A DNA stretch of 64,000 nucleotides from Bradyrhizobium betae (lineage in GTDB: Bacteria > Pseudomonadota > Alphaproteobacteria > Rhizobiales > Xanthobacteraceae), in the NCBI RefSeq assembly GCF_008932115.1, contig NZ_CP044543.1, forward strand, positions 496,001 to 560,000, given 5' to 3'. The notes beneath the pieces are model-generated. The model was not told the DNA's origin. It worked only from the letters and a program-made list of their open reading frames with translations, and made no database searches. A program made the translations under genes and the position numbers. Positions within the stretch are counted from its first letter, which is position 1, and each line of letters starts with the position of its first letter. Below, piece after piece: positions 42,572 to 52,090 of this stretch.

Positions 42572-43069
42572 TTACTTCCGGTTCTCCTCGCAGAACTTCA
42601 GCGCGGCAAGCGCTTCGCCGGCGCGCGGGATCTGCATCTCGATGCTGTCCTCATCATCATCCTCGAAATCGAGCGAGAGGCGCCTGGCCTTCGAGAGGCG
42701 GTCCATCATCGACTGGTCGTATTCGAAGATGCCGCGCACGGTGGTCTTGTCCATGACCTCCCACTTCGCCTTCTTCATGATGTCGGCGTCATCGGTGCCG
42801 ACGTCGGCGCGCAGGATCTCGCCGACCTTGTCCCACTCCCAGCCGTCATAGATCATCACGATCACGATGGCTTTCTCGGAATAGGTGATGACGATGACGT
42901 AGTCGCGGTTCTCGTCGTCCTTGTCCTTGTAGCCGCGGCTCGCATTGCAATGCGTGTCCTGCGTACGCTTCTCGATGGTCCAGTCGCCGACCCTGGATTG
43001 TTGCGGGAGCGCTGGCCCGGCGGCCAAGGCACCTGCGGCCAACAAAGCGGCGAAAAAGACTCTTTTCAT
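42572..43069 (-). CDS. Small exported protein, uncharacterised
   Basis: 165 residues from the ATG at 43069 (GGAGG upstream). Signal peptide FFAALLAAGALAAGPALPQ, then RVGDWTIEKRTQDTHCNASR and a second Cys near the end (LKFCEENRK), so one disulfide is likely. An acidic cluster FEDDDEDS lies near residue 138. Resembles the W-x-x-x-C exported proteins of rhizobia with unknown role. Alone between LuxR copy 3 and the MaoC gene. Confidence 0.75.
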   Translation of the reverse strand: MKRVFFAALLAAGALAAGPALPQQSRVGDWTIEKRTQDTHCNASRGYKDKDDENRDYVIVITYSEKAIVIVMIYDGWEWDKVGEILRADVGTDDADIMKKAKWEVMDKTTVRGIFEYDQSMMDRLSKARRLSLDFEDDDEDSIEMQIPRAGEALAALKFCEENRK

Positions 43070-43164
43070 GTCGGCCTCCAGCGTGTTCCCCGCGTGGAGA
43101 TGACCACCTCTGCCGGCGGCCTGCAAGGGTTTGAGGAGGCTGACCAGGGCCGATGGCGACGGAC

Positions 43165-43611
43165 TTACGCTCGCCTGGGGATGATGGCGATCGGGGTGAA
43201 GGTGTAAACCTCCTCGTCGTTCTGGTTGAACATCGTCCATTTCACCAGCGCGACGCCCTGCGGCTTCGATTTCGACGGCGTCAGGCTCATGACCTCGCCG
43301 ACCAGATGCAGGCGGTCATTCGGTCGCACCGGAATGGTCCAACGCAGGCCGTCGACGCCCGCGCCGATCAGCGGATGCGGGCCGAACGGGCGAGTCTGGA
43401 TCGCGAGGTTCATGGCGATCGCAGCGGTATGCCACCCGGACGCGGCCAGCCCCTTGAACAGGGTCTCCTTGGCGGCTTCATGGTCGAGATGCATCGGCTG
43501 CGGATCGAACTCGGCCGCGAAGCGCTTGATGTCGGCCTCGGTGACCTCGACCTCGGGCGATTTGAACCGCATTCCGATGGTGAGATCGTCGAACCACTCG
43601 ACCAGCGCCAT
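43165..43611 (-). CDS. MaoC-family hotdog-fold dehydratase/hydratase
   Basis: 148 residues from the ATG at 43611. FDDLTIGMRFKSPEVEVTEA followed by the hydratase-2 motif FAAEFDPQPMHLDHEAAKE with Asp and His catalytic residues, then GWHTAAIAMN and an S-K-S-K-P-Q-G loop. Single-domain enoyl-CoA hydratase-like proteins act on acyl-CoA intermediates. No fatty-acid operon flanks it. A longer frame upstream shows no homology. Confidence 0.88.
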   Translation of the reverse strand: MALVEWFDDLTIGMRFKSPEVEVTEADIKRFAAEFDPQPMHLDHEAAKETLFKGLAASGWHTAAIAMNLAIQTRPFGPHPLIGAGVDGLRWTIPVRPNDRLHLVGEVMSLTPSKSKPQGVALVKWTMFNQNDEEVYTFTPIAIIPRRA

Positions 43612-43807
43612 GATTTTGCCTCGCAATGTGACGTGTGGCCCGCGGGGAGCGCGGCCGACGGGATGGATCGGAAGCGGGATGTAGCGGGTCCGCAGCGCAC
43701 AAACCAGCCCCGGGTTCCCCGCGAAACCCGTTTCCACAATCGACGAAACACGCCTGAAACAGACGGCCGGTTAAGTAGCCGTCAAAATAAATACAGGGAC
43801 GGCCACC

Positions 43808-43900
43808 ATGCAATTCCTCCTCGACCTGATCTACGATTTTTCCTGCTGCCGGAACCTCGTCGCAGAGCCGCTACGGGAGGACGAGTCATGGTTGAGCTGA
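43808..43900 (+). CDS. Possible 30-aa leader peptide
   Basis: MQFLLDLIYDFSCCRNLVAE then PLREDESWLS and a stop. The ATG opens shortly before the membrane peptide gene at 43888 and its stop overlaps that gene in another frame. Weak ribosome site. Could be a coupling leader or chance. Confidence 0.25.
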   Translation: MQFLLDLIYDFSCCRNLVAEPLREDESWLS

Positions 43901-43980
43901 TCTCCGCCCTCCTCGTCCTCTGCAGCATCGGTGTCTTTGCGGCACATGCGCTGGATGCCTATCGCACCACGCACTTCTGA
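43888..43980 (+). CDS. 30-aa single-span membrane peptide
   Basis: MVELISALLVLCSIGVFAAH then ALDAYRTTHF and TGA. Preceded by GGGAGGA at the right distance. One TM helix with a short polar tail. Too short for usual gene callers, but the ribosome site and composition support it. Function unknown. Confidence 0.55.
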   Translation: MVELISALLVLCSIGVFAAHALDAYRTTHF

Positions 43981-43992
43981 TCATCCCGGGCG

Positions 43993-44415
43993 CTAGAACG
44001 GGCGCCGGTAGAAGTGATCCGAATGTGTCGCCGGCGGAAACCGGTTGGCGAGCGCGAGTGCGCCCTTTTCATCCGTCTCGAGCGCGATCTTTTGCGCCAG
44101 CATCACATCGCCCGGCACCAGGAAGCCCGACGGGACGAAGCACCAGCCCATCGTCGCGTGCCCGTCGCGGTCAATCTCGTGGACGTTTGCGGCGGTGCCG
44201 TAGTGAATGCGATACGTCCTGCCGGTATCGCAGCCGATGACATCGAAATAGCGATGCTGCTCGAATTGCGCGCGTTGCGCCGGCGACAGCCATTCGGCCA
44301 AAAGGCGGCGGCCCCGCGCATCCGGCGTGTTCTCGCCGAAGAAGCGTCGGTAGAGTTCGCGCAGCGCATGCAGACGCGCACGCGCCGGCGTGCGGAACCA
44401 GTATGCCGCGAACAT
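43993..44415 (-). CDS. Conserved hypothetical protein (140 aa)
   Basis: Starts MFAAYWFRTPARARLHALRE and has a well-formed coding pattern. Later blocks: WLSPAQRAQFEQHRYFDVIG, GCDTGRTYRIHYG, MGWCFVPSGFLVPGDVMLAQ. The D-V-I-G-C-x-T-G-R-T-Y-R-I pattern resembles short proteins encoded widely in Bradyrhizobium. No catalytic motif recognised. Follows the 44428 gene by 12 bp on the same strand, so likely one operon. Confidence 0.7.
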   Translation of the reverse strand: MFAAYWFRTPARARLHALRELYRRFFGENTPDARGRRLLAEWLSPAQRAQFEQHRYFDVIGCDTGRTYRIHYGTAANVHEIDRDGHATMGWCFVPSGFLVPGDVMLAQKIALETDEKGALALANRFPPATHSDHFYRRPF

Positions 44416-44427
44416 GAGCAGCTCTGA

Positions 44428-44649
44428 TCAGCCGCCGACCAGACGGGGATAGAACAGTGTTTCCTGTGCGGTCGGATCGAACGATCTGATACGGGTCACT
44501 TCGCCGGGCCCGGTCCGGAAAGCGGCGGTGAAGCCGGCACCGGTCAGCTCCCGAAAGCGCTGTTCGGCCCGCGCCAGCGCTTCGGCATTGCCAGGATCAA
44601 ACTCGTGGCGTGTGTCGCCGGTCTGATCCATCACGATCTGGGTTGCCAT
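44428..44649 (-). CDS. Small conserved hypothetical protein (73 aa)
   Basis: From the ATG at 44649 with GAGGAG upstream. MATQIVMDQTGDTRHEFDPG, then a helix (AEALARAEQRFRELTGAGF) and TRIRSFDPTAQETLFYPRLVG. Similar in style to proteins that hold a ubiquitin-like mixed fold of unknown role. Co-directional and closely spaced with the 43993 gene. Confidence 0.7.
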   Translation of the reverse strand: MATQIVMDQTGDTRHEFDPGNAEALARAEQRFRELTGAGFTAAFRTGPGEVTRIRSFDPTAQETLFYPRLVGG

Positions 44650-44763
44650 TGTGAGTCTCCTCATGCCCAGCCCCGAACCTGATCAAAGCAAACCTCATGC
44701 CGTGCGTTCCTGATGGCAACAACTTTCTTGTGCCGGCGCATCACGCCTTGCTGAACAAGCGCG

Positions 44764-45579
44764 CTAACGCGAGGCGGCCGCACCTCCTTCGTCGATCTGC
44801 CGTCCCATCAGCGCGATCGCCTTCTGATAGACGCCTGCGGCGTTCCAGGCCTCGATCGCGACGAAGTTCGGCTCGCCCGGCTGGTAACCGGCCCCCGCAC
44901 GCCAGCCATGGGCCTTGAGGAAATTCGCGGTCGAGTTCAGCGCGTTGGCGGCGACCTCGAGATTGCCGGTGCCATAGGCCAGGATGTTCTTCGGCATGAA
45001 CTGGGTCTGGCCGACCTCGCCATGCATGGAGCCGCGGGTTGATCCCGACAGCGTGCCGCGGTCGATCAGCTTGAGGGCGGCATAGAGCTGGTCGGTGAAG
45101 AATTCGGGACGGCGGCAGTCATAGGCAAGGGTTGCGATCGACGACAGCATGTTCTGGTTGCCGCGCTGGCTGCCGAAACCGGTCTCCATGCCCCAGATCG
45201 CGATCAGCGGCCCGGGCGGCACGCCATAGCGCTGCTGGATCGAGGCGAACAAGGCGGCCTGCGACTGCTTGAGCTGCCGGCCCTTGGCGACGATGGTGGT
45301 GGCGCCGCGCTTGGCGAGGAACTGGTCGAGCGTCAGCGAGAAGCTGCGCTGGCCGCGGTCGGCTGCGATCGTGGCACTGGCGTAATTGGCCTGCATCAGC
45401 GCCGACAGCGCGGTCTGGCCGACGCCCTTGCCCTGCGCCTCCGCGCTGAACTCCCGCTTCCAGGCCTCGAAACCCGCCGGCGAGCTGCCGCATGTGGCGG
45501 CTTGCGCGGCGGGCGCCAGGCAACCAAGCAGCGCCATCGCCCGAAAAACCGCCCCAGCTACGGTCCTGCCCTTGATCAT
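44764..45579 (-). CDS. Lytic murein transglycosylase, MltB-like
   Basis: 271 residues. Signal peptide (AMALLGCLAPAAQA). SLT_2 domain: FEAWKREFSAEAQGKGVGQT, TLDQFLAKR, GPLIAIWGMETGFGSQRG with the catalytic Glu at about 132, then GEVGQTQFMPKNILAYG. Cleaves peptidoglycan glycan strands to 1,6-anhydromuramyl products in the periplasm. Shorter than full MltB because it lacks a C-terminal peptidoglycan-binding domain. Lies 41 bp after the monooxygenase gene, perhaps independently transcribed. Confidence 0.9.
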   Translation of the reverse strand: MIKGRTVAGAVFRAMALLGCLAPAAQAATCGSSPAGFEAWKREFSAEAQGKGVGQTALSALMQANYASATIAADRGQRSFSLTLDQFLAKRGATTIVAKGRQLKQSQAALFASIQQRYGVPPGPLIAIWGMETGFGSQRGNQNMLSSIATLAYDCRRPEFFTDQLYAALKLIDRGTLSGSTRGSMHGEVGQTQFMPKNILAYGTGNLEVAANALNSTANFLKAHGWRAGAGYQPGEPNFVAIEAWNAAGVYQKAIALMGRQIDEGGAAASR

Positions 45580-45620
45580 GTCCGACGTCCTCTCTGTCTG
45601 CGGCGATCCGATGCCCGAGC

Positions 45621-47474
45621 TTACCCGGACGAAGGCGCCGACTCCATGGCGTGATCATACGACAGTTCGAGTCCTTCCAGATTGCCCGCCTTGCGCCACT
45701 TGTCGAGCAGCCGCAGGAACGCCACCGGCCCGCGCCAATATTGGCTGTTTCTGGCCGCGATCGGATCGAACACGCCCTCATTGTTGTAATAACCGGGCGT
45801 GCATTCGGCCAGATAGGTCTGGCGGCCGAGTGCGGCCTTGACGACCTCGTCGACCCAGGCGTTCTCGGCGGCGAGCGTCGGCTCGAGCGTTCGCGCCTTG
45901 CGCTTGCGCGCCTCCTTGATGACGTAGGCGATGTGCTGCGACTGCTCATCGATGATGTGCGGAAAATTGGCGCTCTGGCCGGCCTGAACGGTGACGATCA
46001 GAAAGCAGTTCGGGAAGCCGCGGCTGTAGAAACCGTGCATCGTCTTGACGCCATCGCGCCAGCGTTCGGACAGGCTCGTGCCGCCTCGGCCGTAAACCTC
46101 GAAGCCCATGCGGCGAGCATAGTCGGTCCCGACCTCGAAGCCGCTGGCATAGATCAGGCAATCGAGCTCATAGGCCCTGCCGTCAACCACGACGGCGTTC
46201 TCGGTGATGCGCTCGACGCCCTGCCCTTTGGTGTCGACGAGATGCACGTTGGGGCGGTTGAACGTGTCGAGATATTCGTCGTGGAAGCACGGCCGCTTGC
46301 AGAACGCCTTGTACCAGGGCTTGAGCGCCGCCGCGGCCGCCTCGTCCTTCACCACGGCATCGACGCGGGCGCGGATCTCCTCCATCTTGCGATAGTCGGC
46401 CTGCTCGATCACCTTCAGCGCCTCCTCCATCGAGGTCACCGGCTGCGGCTGACGGCGCGGCGCCAGCAGGATCTCGCCGAGCAGGCCGGTCCAGCCGTCC
46501 TGCACCAGATCCTGCTCGAACGGCTCGCCGGAGATGACGGCGGTGAAATTGTCCATGCGCTCGCGCTGCCAGCCGGGCTTGAGGCCCTGCGCCCAGCTCT
46601 GGTCCGTCGGCCGGTCGTCGCGGACGCCGATCGCCGACGGCGTACGCTGGAAGACGTAGAGCTCCTTCGCGGAGCGGCCGAGATGCGGCACGCATTGCAC
46701 GGCGGTGGCGCCGGTGCCGATGATGCCGACGCGCTTGTCGGCAAGACCGGTGAGACCGCCTTCGGCGGTCCCACCGGTGTAGCCGTAATCCCAGCGGCTG
46801 GTGTGAAAGCTGTGGCCCTTGAACGTCTCGATGCCAGGAATGCCCGGCAGCTTCGGACGGCTCAGCGGGCCGCCGGCCAGGATGACGAAGCGCGCGCGGA
46901 TGCGATCGCCGCGATCGGTCTCGACCAGCCAGCGCGCCTCCGGCTCCTGCCATTCCATGCGCGCGATGACGGTCTGAAACAGCGCGCGCTCATAGAGACC
47001 GAAGTGACGGCCGATACGGCGGGAATGTTCGTAGATCTCGGGAGCCCGCGCATATTTACGCACAGGCATGTAGCCGGTCTCTTCCAGCAGCGGCAGATAG
47101 ATGTAGCTTTCGGTGTCGCAGGCCGCACCGGGATAGCGATTCCAGTACCAAGTGCCGCCGAAATCCGCGGCCTTTTCCACCATGCGAAAATCGTCGATGC
47201 CGGCTTCGCGCAGTCGCGCGCCGCAGAGGAGGCCACCGAAGCCCCCGCCGACGATGAGCACTTCAGTCTCTTCGCTGACAGCTTCGCGCGCAAATGCGGG
47301 ATCGGCCCAGGGATCGTCGAGGTAGCGGCCGAAGTCGCCGGTCGCTTCGACATATTGCGCCTTGCCTTCGCTGCGCAGACGGCGATCGCGCTCGTCGCGA
47401 TAGCGCGCGCGGAGTGCGTCAATGTCGACCCTAGATTCGCCGGCTGCACCGGTCTTGTGTCTTTCCGCTGACAT
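45621..47474 (-). CDS. Flavin-dependent (Baeyer-Villiger-type) monooxygenase
   Basis: 617 residues, GGAGGAC upstream of the ATG. FAD-binding [17 protein letters not shown] at about residue 72, then [14 protein letters not shown]. The BVMO fingerprint is [13 protein letters not shown] (F-x-G-x-x-x-H-x-x-x-W-D). The NADPH-binding Rossmann motif is [15 protein letters not shown] later [11 protein letters not shown] and [13 protein letters not shown] are also typical. Converts ketones to esters with O2 and NADPH. Divergent from an acyl-CoA ligase, suggesting a shared catabolic route for a cyclic or aliphatic ketone (inference). Confidence 0.9.
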   Translation of the reverse strand: MSAERHKTGAAGESRVDIDALRARYRDERDRRLRSEGKAQYVEATGDFGRYLDDPWADPAFAREAVSEETEVLIVGGGFGGLLCGARLREAGIDDFRMVEKAADFGGTWYWNRYPGAACDTESYIYLPLLEETGYMPVRKYARAPEIYEHSRRIGRHFGLYERALFQTVIARMEWQEPEARWLVETDRGDRIRARFVILAGGPLSRPKLPGIPGIETFKGHSFHTSRWDYGYTGGTAEGGLTGLADKRVGIIGTGATAVQCVPHLGRSAKELYVFQRTPSAIGVRDDRPTDQSWAQGLKPGWQRERMDNFTAVISGEPFEQDLVQDGWTGLLGEILLAPRRQPQPVTSMEEALKVIEQADYRKMEEIRARVDAVVKDEAAAAALKPWYKAFCKRPCFHDEYLDTFNRPNVHLVDTKGQGVERITENAVVVDGRAYELDCLIYASGFEVGTDYARRMGFEVYGRGGTSLSERWRDGVKTMHGFYSRGFPNCFLIVTVQAGQSANFPHIIDEQSQHIAYVIKEARKRKARTLEPTLAAENAWVDEVVKAALGRQTYLAECTPGYYNNEGVFDPIAARNSQYWRGPVAFLRLLDKWRKAGNLEGLELSYDHAMESAPSSG

Positions 47475-47651
47475 CGATGTCCTCCACCGCGAACGCTGCT
47501 TCGCCGGCAGCTCGGATCAGTTAGCCCCGAAAAAGCGCCGCACGCAATCATGCCTCTCGCTTTTTGCGTGAACGCCGCGTGGCGTTCCGCTAACCTTCCG
47601 CGCAAATCACAAGCATACGCCACGCAACGACGTGGCGGCCTGGAGGAGACG

Positions 47652-49277
47652 ATGCAGGGATTGATGATGGACATGCCGCTCTTGATCAGCGGCCTGATCC
47701 AGTATGCCGCCGACTATCACGGCGAAGCGGAGATCGTCGCGCGCGAGATCGAAGGCGACATCCACCGCTATACTTATGCGGACGCCCATCCGCGCATCAA
47801 GCGCATGGCGCTGGCGCTCAAGCGGCTCGGCATGAAGCAAGGCGACCGCGTCGGCACGCTGGCCTGGAATACCCATCGCCATTTCGAGATGTTCTATGCC
47901 GCGCCGGGCATGGGCTATGTGCTGCACACCGTCAATCCGCGACTGTTTCCCGAGCAGCTCGTCTACATCATCAATCACGCCGAGGACCGGCTGCTGTTCG
48001 TCGACCGCGCCACGCTGCCTCTGGTCGAGGCGATCGCACCGCAGCTCAAGACTGTCGAGGCCTACGTGATCATGTCGTCGCGCGAGCGGATGCCGGAGAC
48101 CAAGCTTGCGAACGTGCATTGCTATGAGGAGTTGCTGGCCAAGGAAAGCGACGCCGGCTTCGCCTGGCCGGAGTTCGACGAAAAATCCGCCTCCACCATC
48201 TGCTACACCTCTGGGACGACGGGCAATCCCAAGGGCGTGATCTATTCGCACCGCGCCGCGATCCTGCAGACGATGACCTGCAGCAGCTTCGACTTCCTGC
48301 CGGGCCATCTGGAAGGAGTGCGCGAGGTGATGATGCCGATGGCACCGCTGTTCCACGGCAATGGCTGGAACATGCCGTTCACCGCGCCCTATACCGGCTC
48401 GAAGCTGGTGCTGCCCGGCCGGAACTACGAACCCGACAAGCTCTATGAATTGCTCGAAGGCGAGAAGGTGACGCTGTCGGCGGGCGTGCCGAGCTTCTGG
48501 CTGATCCTGCTCGACTGGCTGGGCCGCACCGGCAAAAGGTTCTCGACATTGCGCGCGACGCTGTCGTCGGGCTCCGCACCGCCGCGCGCGATGGTCGAGA
48601 AGCTCAAGCGCGACTATGGCATCGACTATATCCAGGCCTGGGGCATGACCGAGGCGCTGGGCTGCTCGATGCCGGGCTTGAGGCCCGGCTCGGAGCATCT
48701 CACCGACAAGGAGAAATTCGACCGGCGCCAGGTGTCGGGCCGCGCCTGTTTCGGCACTGCGCTACGCATCGTCGACGACGGCGGCGCTGAGCTGCCGCGC
48801 GACGGCAAGACCGTCGGTCATCTGCGTGCGCGTGGGCCGTGGGTCGCCTCCGGCTACATGAAGCTGGAGGAAGGCCTCGACCGCGACGGCTGGCTGATCA
48901 CCGGCGACATGGCGGTGATCGACCCCCAAGGCCACGTGACGCTGACCGACCGTTCCAAGGACGTCATCAAATCCGGCGGCGAATGGATCTCCTCGATCCA
49001 GCTCGAGGACGTCGCCCTGTCTCATCCCGACGTGCTGCAGGCCGCGGTGGTCGCGATCAACCACGAGAAATGGCAGGAGCGTCCCCTGCTTCTCGTCGTC
49101 CGCAAGAAGGGCGCGACGGTCGACGGCAAGACGCTGCTCGACCACATGCGTCCGAAGATCGCGAGCTGGTGGATGCCGGATGCGGTCGAGTTCCTGGACG
49201 AATTCCCGATGACCGGCACCGGCAAGGTCCTCAAATCCGCACTGCGGGAGAAATTCAGGGAGTACCGCGCGGGTTGA
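47652..49277 (+). CDS. Long/medium-chain acyl-CoA ligase (AMP-forming)
   Basis: 541 residues from the ATG at 47652 after GGAGGAG. Adenylate-forming motif [18 protein letters not shown], then GMTEALGC, the hinge [20 protein letters not shown] and the C-terminal catalytic Lys region [18 protein letters not shown]. Activates a carboxylic acid to its CoA thioester. Matches the fadD-like group annotated as long-chain fatty-acid CoA ligase. Divergent from the BVMO with 177 bp between, so the pair may be co-regulated. A strong hairpin follows at 49325. Confidence 0.92.
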   Translation: MQGLMMDMPLLISGLIQYAADYHGEAEIVAREIEGDIHRYTYADAHPRIKRMALALKRLGMKQGDRVGTLAWNTHRHFEMFYAAPGMGYVLHTVNPRLFPEQLVYIINHAEDRLLFVDRATLPLVEAIAPQLKTVEAYVIMSSRERMPETKLANVHCYEELLAKESDAGFAWPEFDEKSASTICYTSGTTGNPKGVIYSHRAAILQTMTCSSFDFLPGHLEGVREVMMPMAPLFHGNGWNMPFTAPYTGSKLVLPGRNYEPDKLYELLEGEKVTLSAGVPSFWLILLDWLGRTGKRFSTLRATLSSGSAPPRAMVEKLKRDYGIDYIQAWGMTEALGCSMPGLRPGSEHLTDKEKFDRRQVSGRACFGTALRIVDDGGAELPRDGKTVGHLRARGPWVASGYMKLEEGLDRDGWLITGDMAVIDPQGHVTLTDRSKDVIKSGGEWISSIQLEDVALSHPDVLQAAVVAINHEKWQERPLLLVVRKKGATVDGKTLLDHMRPKIASWWMPDAVEFLDEFPMTGTGKVLKSALREKFREYRAG

Positions 49278-49324
49278 CGACGCGCGCACGACAGCAAGCC
49301 CGCTCTTCCCTTCGCTCGATATCT

Positions 49325-49362
49325 GCGCCACCCGGACGTCACGTCGATCGTCCGGGTGGCGC
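49325..49362. terminator. Bidirectional terminator hairpin
   Basis: GCGCCACCCGGACG, loop TCACGTCGAT, CGTCCGGGTGGCGC: a perfect 14-bp stem between the convergent acyl-CoA ligase and the small outer-membrane gene at 49381. No strong T-tract. Confidence 0.65.
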
Positions 49363-49380
49363 CTTCGCATTTGGGACCCG

Positions 49381-49914
49381 CTACCAGGAATACTGGAGGC
49401 CGACCCGTCCAAGTGCCCTGATGTCGCTCCACGACTGTGCTGGGATCGCCAGCCCGAACTCCGTCGCGGTCCGGTTGGAGTTGGACGTCAGGCTGCCGCG
49501 ATCGAGGCCGAACGCGATGCCCATGGTCAGGGACAGGTTTCCCTGGATCCTGATCATGCCGACGGCTCCGGCGGCATGCTGCCCGTCGAACACGGCCCAA
49601 TGGGTCGAGATCGCGTAGTTGGTCCCGTCAGGCAGGAACGGATTGACGAGCGAAGCGGCCATGGCCGTTCCAGTTGCTGCACGGGTGACCTGGCGTGCGA
49701 TGTCGAACTGGCTCTGCACGGTCTGCGCCGCGTTCACGCAGGTGTCAGTCCCCGGGATGTAGAAAAAGCCGGCGCCGTAGAGTGAGCAGACCTTTTCGTA
49801 CTCGACCGCGGCATGGCCCGGCGTCGGGATCGCCAGAGCCAGGGCAGCAGTCGCTAGCATCGCGCGCAAGCTTCGTCCAAGGACGCGCCGTGCCGCGTTG
49901 GTTTGCTTCCACAT
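49381..49914 (-). CDS. Small outer-membrane protein with porin-type N-motif and YadA-anchor-like C-terminus, copy B
   Basis: 177 residues from the ATG at 49914 (GGAG upstream). Signal peptide (LATAALALAIPTPGHA). Then KVCSLYGAGFFYIPGTDTC, the Cys-bounded opening motif of rhizobial Porin_2 proteins. The rest has no porin barrel; it reads FDIARQVTRAATGTAMAASL, then THWAVFDGQHAAGAVGMIRI, SLTMGIAFGLDRGSL and ends LGRVGLQYSW. The tail resembles the trimeric autotransporter (YadA) membrane anchor, with aromatic last residue. Paralogue of 50758. Downstream of an Omp25-like gene in a duplicated pair. Confidence 0.72.
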   Translation of the reverse strand: MWKQTNAARRVLGRSLRAMLATAALALAIPTPGHAAVEYEKVCSLYGAGFFYIPGTDTCVNAAQTVQSQFDIARQVTRAATGTAMAASLVNPFLPDGTNYAISTHWAVFDGQHAAGAVGMIRIQGNLSLTMGIAFGLDRGSLTSNSNRTATEFGLAIPAQSWSDIRALGRVGLQYSW

Positions 49915-49945
49915 GGTTGTCTCCAATCAATGATGGGAACGCGGC

Positions 49946-50704
49946 TCAGTAACGAGCAACGATGGCATCGCCGTTGAAGCGGTAGTTCACGCCGAGCTTC
50001 ACGAGATGCAGCTCATGGTCGACGTTCTGGGTGCTGATCCGTGTGTTCAGCGCGATCGCGGCCGGCCCGAAATACAGGTAGTCGTATTCGAGGCGGGCCG
50101 AGAGATTTCTCGTCAGCGCGTATTCGAGGCCGACGCCGCCGGTCAGGCCGGTTCGCTGATGGTTCACGTCGAGCGGAGCAACCGTGCCGACGAAGGACTG
50201 ATAGGCGACATTGGCCCATGCCACGCCGCCCTTGGCGTAGACCAGCACGTTATCAAATGCGTAGCCGATGCGACCGGTGCCCGTCGCCAGCGCCTGGTAC
50301 GACAATGAAATGCCGGAGAAGATGGGGTTCGCCGGATCGACCGGGCGATTGCCCTTGATCGACGCCCAGGAGAGATCGAGCTCGGCACCAACCACGATGT
50401 TGTCGAACTGCCAGTTGCCGCCGACCTGCGCACCTGCGAGCGCGCCCTTCGTGTCCATCGTGAAGCGGTCCTGCGCGAAGACGAAGCTCGGATCGACCAG
50501 ACGGCTGCTGCCGGCGCCGTAGCCGCCGTGAGCACCGATGTAGAAGCCGTTCCAGAGCGGCACCGGAGCAACGACGGGGGCCTTCACGGTCATGTCGGCC
50601 GCATTCGCCGGCGTCGCGGTGAGCGGTGCGATCGCGATGAGCGTGGTGACTGCAGCGGCACAGGAGAGAAGGCGGCGCGCCGATCGGAGGATGGAGATTG
50701 TCAT
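49946..50704 (-). CDS. Outer-membrane beta-barrel protein, Omp25/Omp31 family
   Basis: 252 residues from the ATG at 50704. Signal peptide to NAA, then DMTVKAPVVAPVPLWNGFYI, GAHGGYGAGSS, VGAELDLSWASIKG, RIGYAFDNVLVYAKGGVAWA, LTRNLSARLEYDYLYFG and a final VKLGVNYRFNGDAIVARY. The usual terminal Phe is followed by about eight extra residues. Upstream longer frame is not homologous. Precedes the small copy B gene by 31 bp, so the two form an operon. Confidence 0.87.
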   Translation of the reverse strand: MTISILRSARRLLSCAAAVTTLIAIAPLTATPANAADMTVKAPVVAPVPLWNGFYIGAHGGYGAGSSRLVDPSFVFAQDRFTMDTKGALAGAQVGGNWQFDNIVVGAELDLSWASIKGNRPVDPANPIFSGISLSYQALATGTGRIGYAFDNVLVYAKGGVAWANVAYQSFVGTVAPLDVNHQRTGLTGGVGLEYALTRNLSARLEYDYLYFGPAAIALNTRISTQNVDHELHLVKLGVNYRFNGDAIVARY

Positions 50705-50757
50705 GAGATGATCTTTCAAAATGTCGGAATGAATGTTCGGTGCGAATGTCGGGTGCT

Positions 50758-51300
50758 TCACCAGGCGTACATGAAGCCCGCGCGGCCGAGGCCGCGGACG
50801 TCGCTCCACGATTGCGCCGGGATCGCCGTGCCGTATTCCGTCTGCGTCCGGTTGGTGAGGGAGGTGAGGCTTCCCTTGTCGAGGCCGAGCGAGAAGCCGC
50901 CCGAGAACACGAAGTTGCCGGAGACCCGCACCAGGCCCGAGAAGCCCGCAGCGTGCTGGCCGTCATAGGTCGCCCAGTGGGTCGAGACGGCGTAGTTGGT
51001 GCCGGTCGGAAGCCACGGCGCGACGAGCGACGCAGCCATCGCCGTGCCGGTCGAGGCGCGGGTCTGCGCACGCGCGATGTCGAACTGGTTCGTCTGGATC
51101 TGGTTGGCGTTGCTACAGGTGTCGGTACCTGGAATGTAGAAGAAGCCGGCGCCGTACAACGAGCAGACCCTGACGTACTCGACCGGAGCCGCGTGGCTCG
51201 GCGCGGCGATCACGGCAGCAAAGCCGATGGTGACGGCGGCAGCGACCGTATGGGCGGCGCGGCGGTTGCTGGAGCGGTGGTTGCTGGAAATGATGGACAT
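50758..51300 (-). CDS. Small outer-membrane protein with porin-type N-motif and YadA-anchor-like C-terminus, copy A
   Basis: 180 residues from the ATG at 51300 (GGAG upstream). Signal peptide, then RVCSLYGAGFFYIPGTDTC followed by FDIARAQTRASTGTAMAASL, THWATYDGQHAAGFSGLVRV, FSGGFSLGLDKGSLTSL and GRAGFMYAW at the end. Same build as the 49381 protein with about half the residues identical. Downstream of an outer-membrane barrel gene (51350). Two such pairs side by side point to tandem duplication. Confidence 0.72.
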   Translation of the reverse strand: MSIISSNHRSSNRRAAHTVAAAVTIGFAAVIAAPSHAAPVEYVRVCSLYGAGFFYIPGTDTCSNANQIQTNQFDIARAQTRASTGTAMAASLVAPWLPTGTNYAVSTHWATYDGQHAAGFSGLVRVSGNFVFSGGFSLGLDKGSLTSLTNRTQTEYGTAIPAQSWSDVRGLGRAGFMYAW

Positions 51301-51349
51301 GATGTTCTCCAAATTTCTGCTGAATGCTGTTTCGATTGAGCTCGGGGCG

Positions 51350-52090
51350 TTAGCGCAGCGGGCCATCGTCGCCGTTGAAGCGGATGTTGATGCCGGCCTT
51401 CACCACCTGGACGAAGTGCTTGATCTCGGACGTCGTGTCCGGGGTCGCCCAGCGGAGCGTCTCGGCCGGGAGAAAGATCGCGTTGTATTCGACCTTGGCC
51501 GAAACGTTGCGCAGGAAGGCCACTTCAAGGCCAACGCCGCCCACGGCTCCGAACAGGTCCCTGTTGTAATTGGTGACCTCGGGCGTGAACCTCGACGAAA
51601 GCTCCATGCGGGCATAGGCGCCGCCGCCCTTCGCGTAGGCGAGCCATTGGCCGGACGCGTAACCGACGCGTCCCGTCGCGGTCGCAAGCGCCGTGTAGCC
51701 GACCCCGTTGTTGGTGCTCGACGTGAGGAGGGGCGAGGTGCTGGTGTTGCCCTTCACAAAGGACCAGGAGCCGTCGATCTCGGCGCCGATGACGTAGTTG
51801 CCCTGCTGCCAGTTGTAGCCGAGCTGCCCGCCGGCGAGCGGCCCGTTGTAATAGGCGAAGAACGGATTGTTGGAGGGATTGTTGGCGGGATCGCGAAACT
51901 CGCTCTTCCCCCACCCCCAACCACCGTGAACACCGGCATAGGCGCCAGTCCAGGAGACGACGGGTGCGGGCAGCGGACCGCCGGCAAGAACGGGTGAAGC
52001 GATGATCGCGGTTGCCGCTGCAACGGCGGCCGCGAATCCACGGCTGTGAGTTACGAATCGTCCTGAATGTGTGGGCATGTCGAGGTCCAT
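51350..52090 (-). CDS. Outer-membrane beta-barrel protein, Omp25/Omp31-like
   Basis: 246 residues. Signal peptide (AAAVAAATAIIASPVLA), then VVSWTGAYAGVHGGWGWGKS, GGQLGYNWQQGNYVIGAEID, GRVGYASGQWLAYAKGGGAYA and VKAGINIRFNGDDGPLR. Start at 52090 chosen for AGAAGGAA next to the ATG; ATG 52078 is the alternative. First gene of the four-gene minus-strand cluster. The barrel is more diverged than the 49946 protein but has the same order of strands and the same partner gene downstream. Confidence 0.85.
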   Translation of the reverse strand: MDLDMPTHSGRFVTHSRGFAAAVAAATAIIASPVLAGGPLPAPVVSWTGAYAGVHGGWGWGKSEFRDPANNPSNNPFFAYYNGPLAGGQLGYNWQQGNYVIGAEIDGSWSFVKGNTSTSPLLTSSTNNGVGYTALATATGRVGYASGQWLAYAKGGGAYARMELSSRFTPEVTNYNRDLFGAVGGVGLEVAFLRNVSAKVEYNAIFLPAETLRWATPDTTSEIKHFVQVVKAGINIRFNGDDGPLR

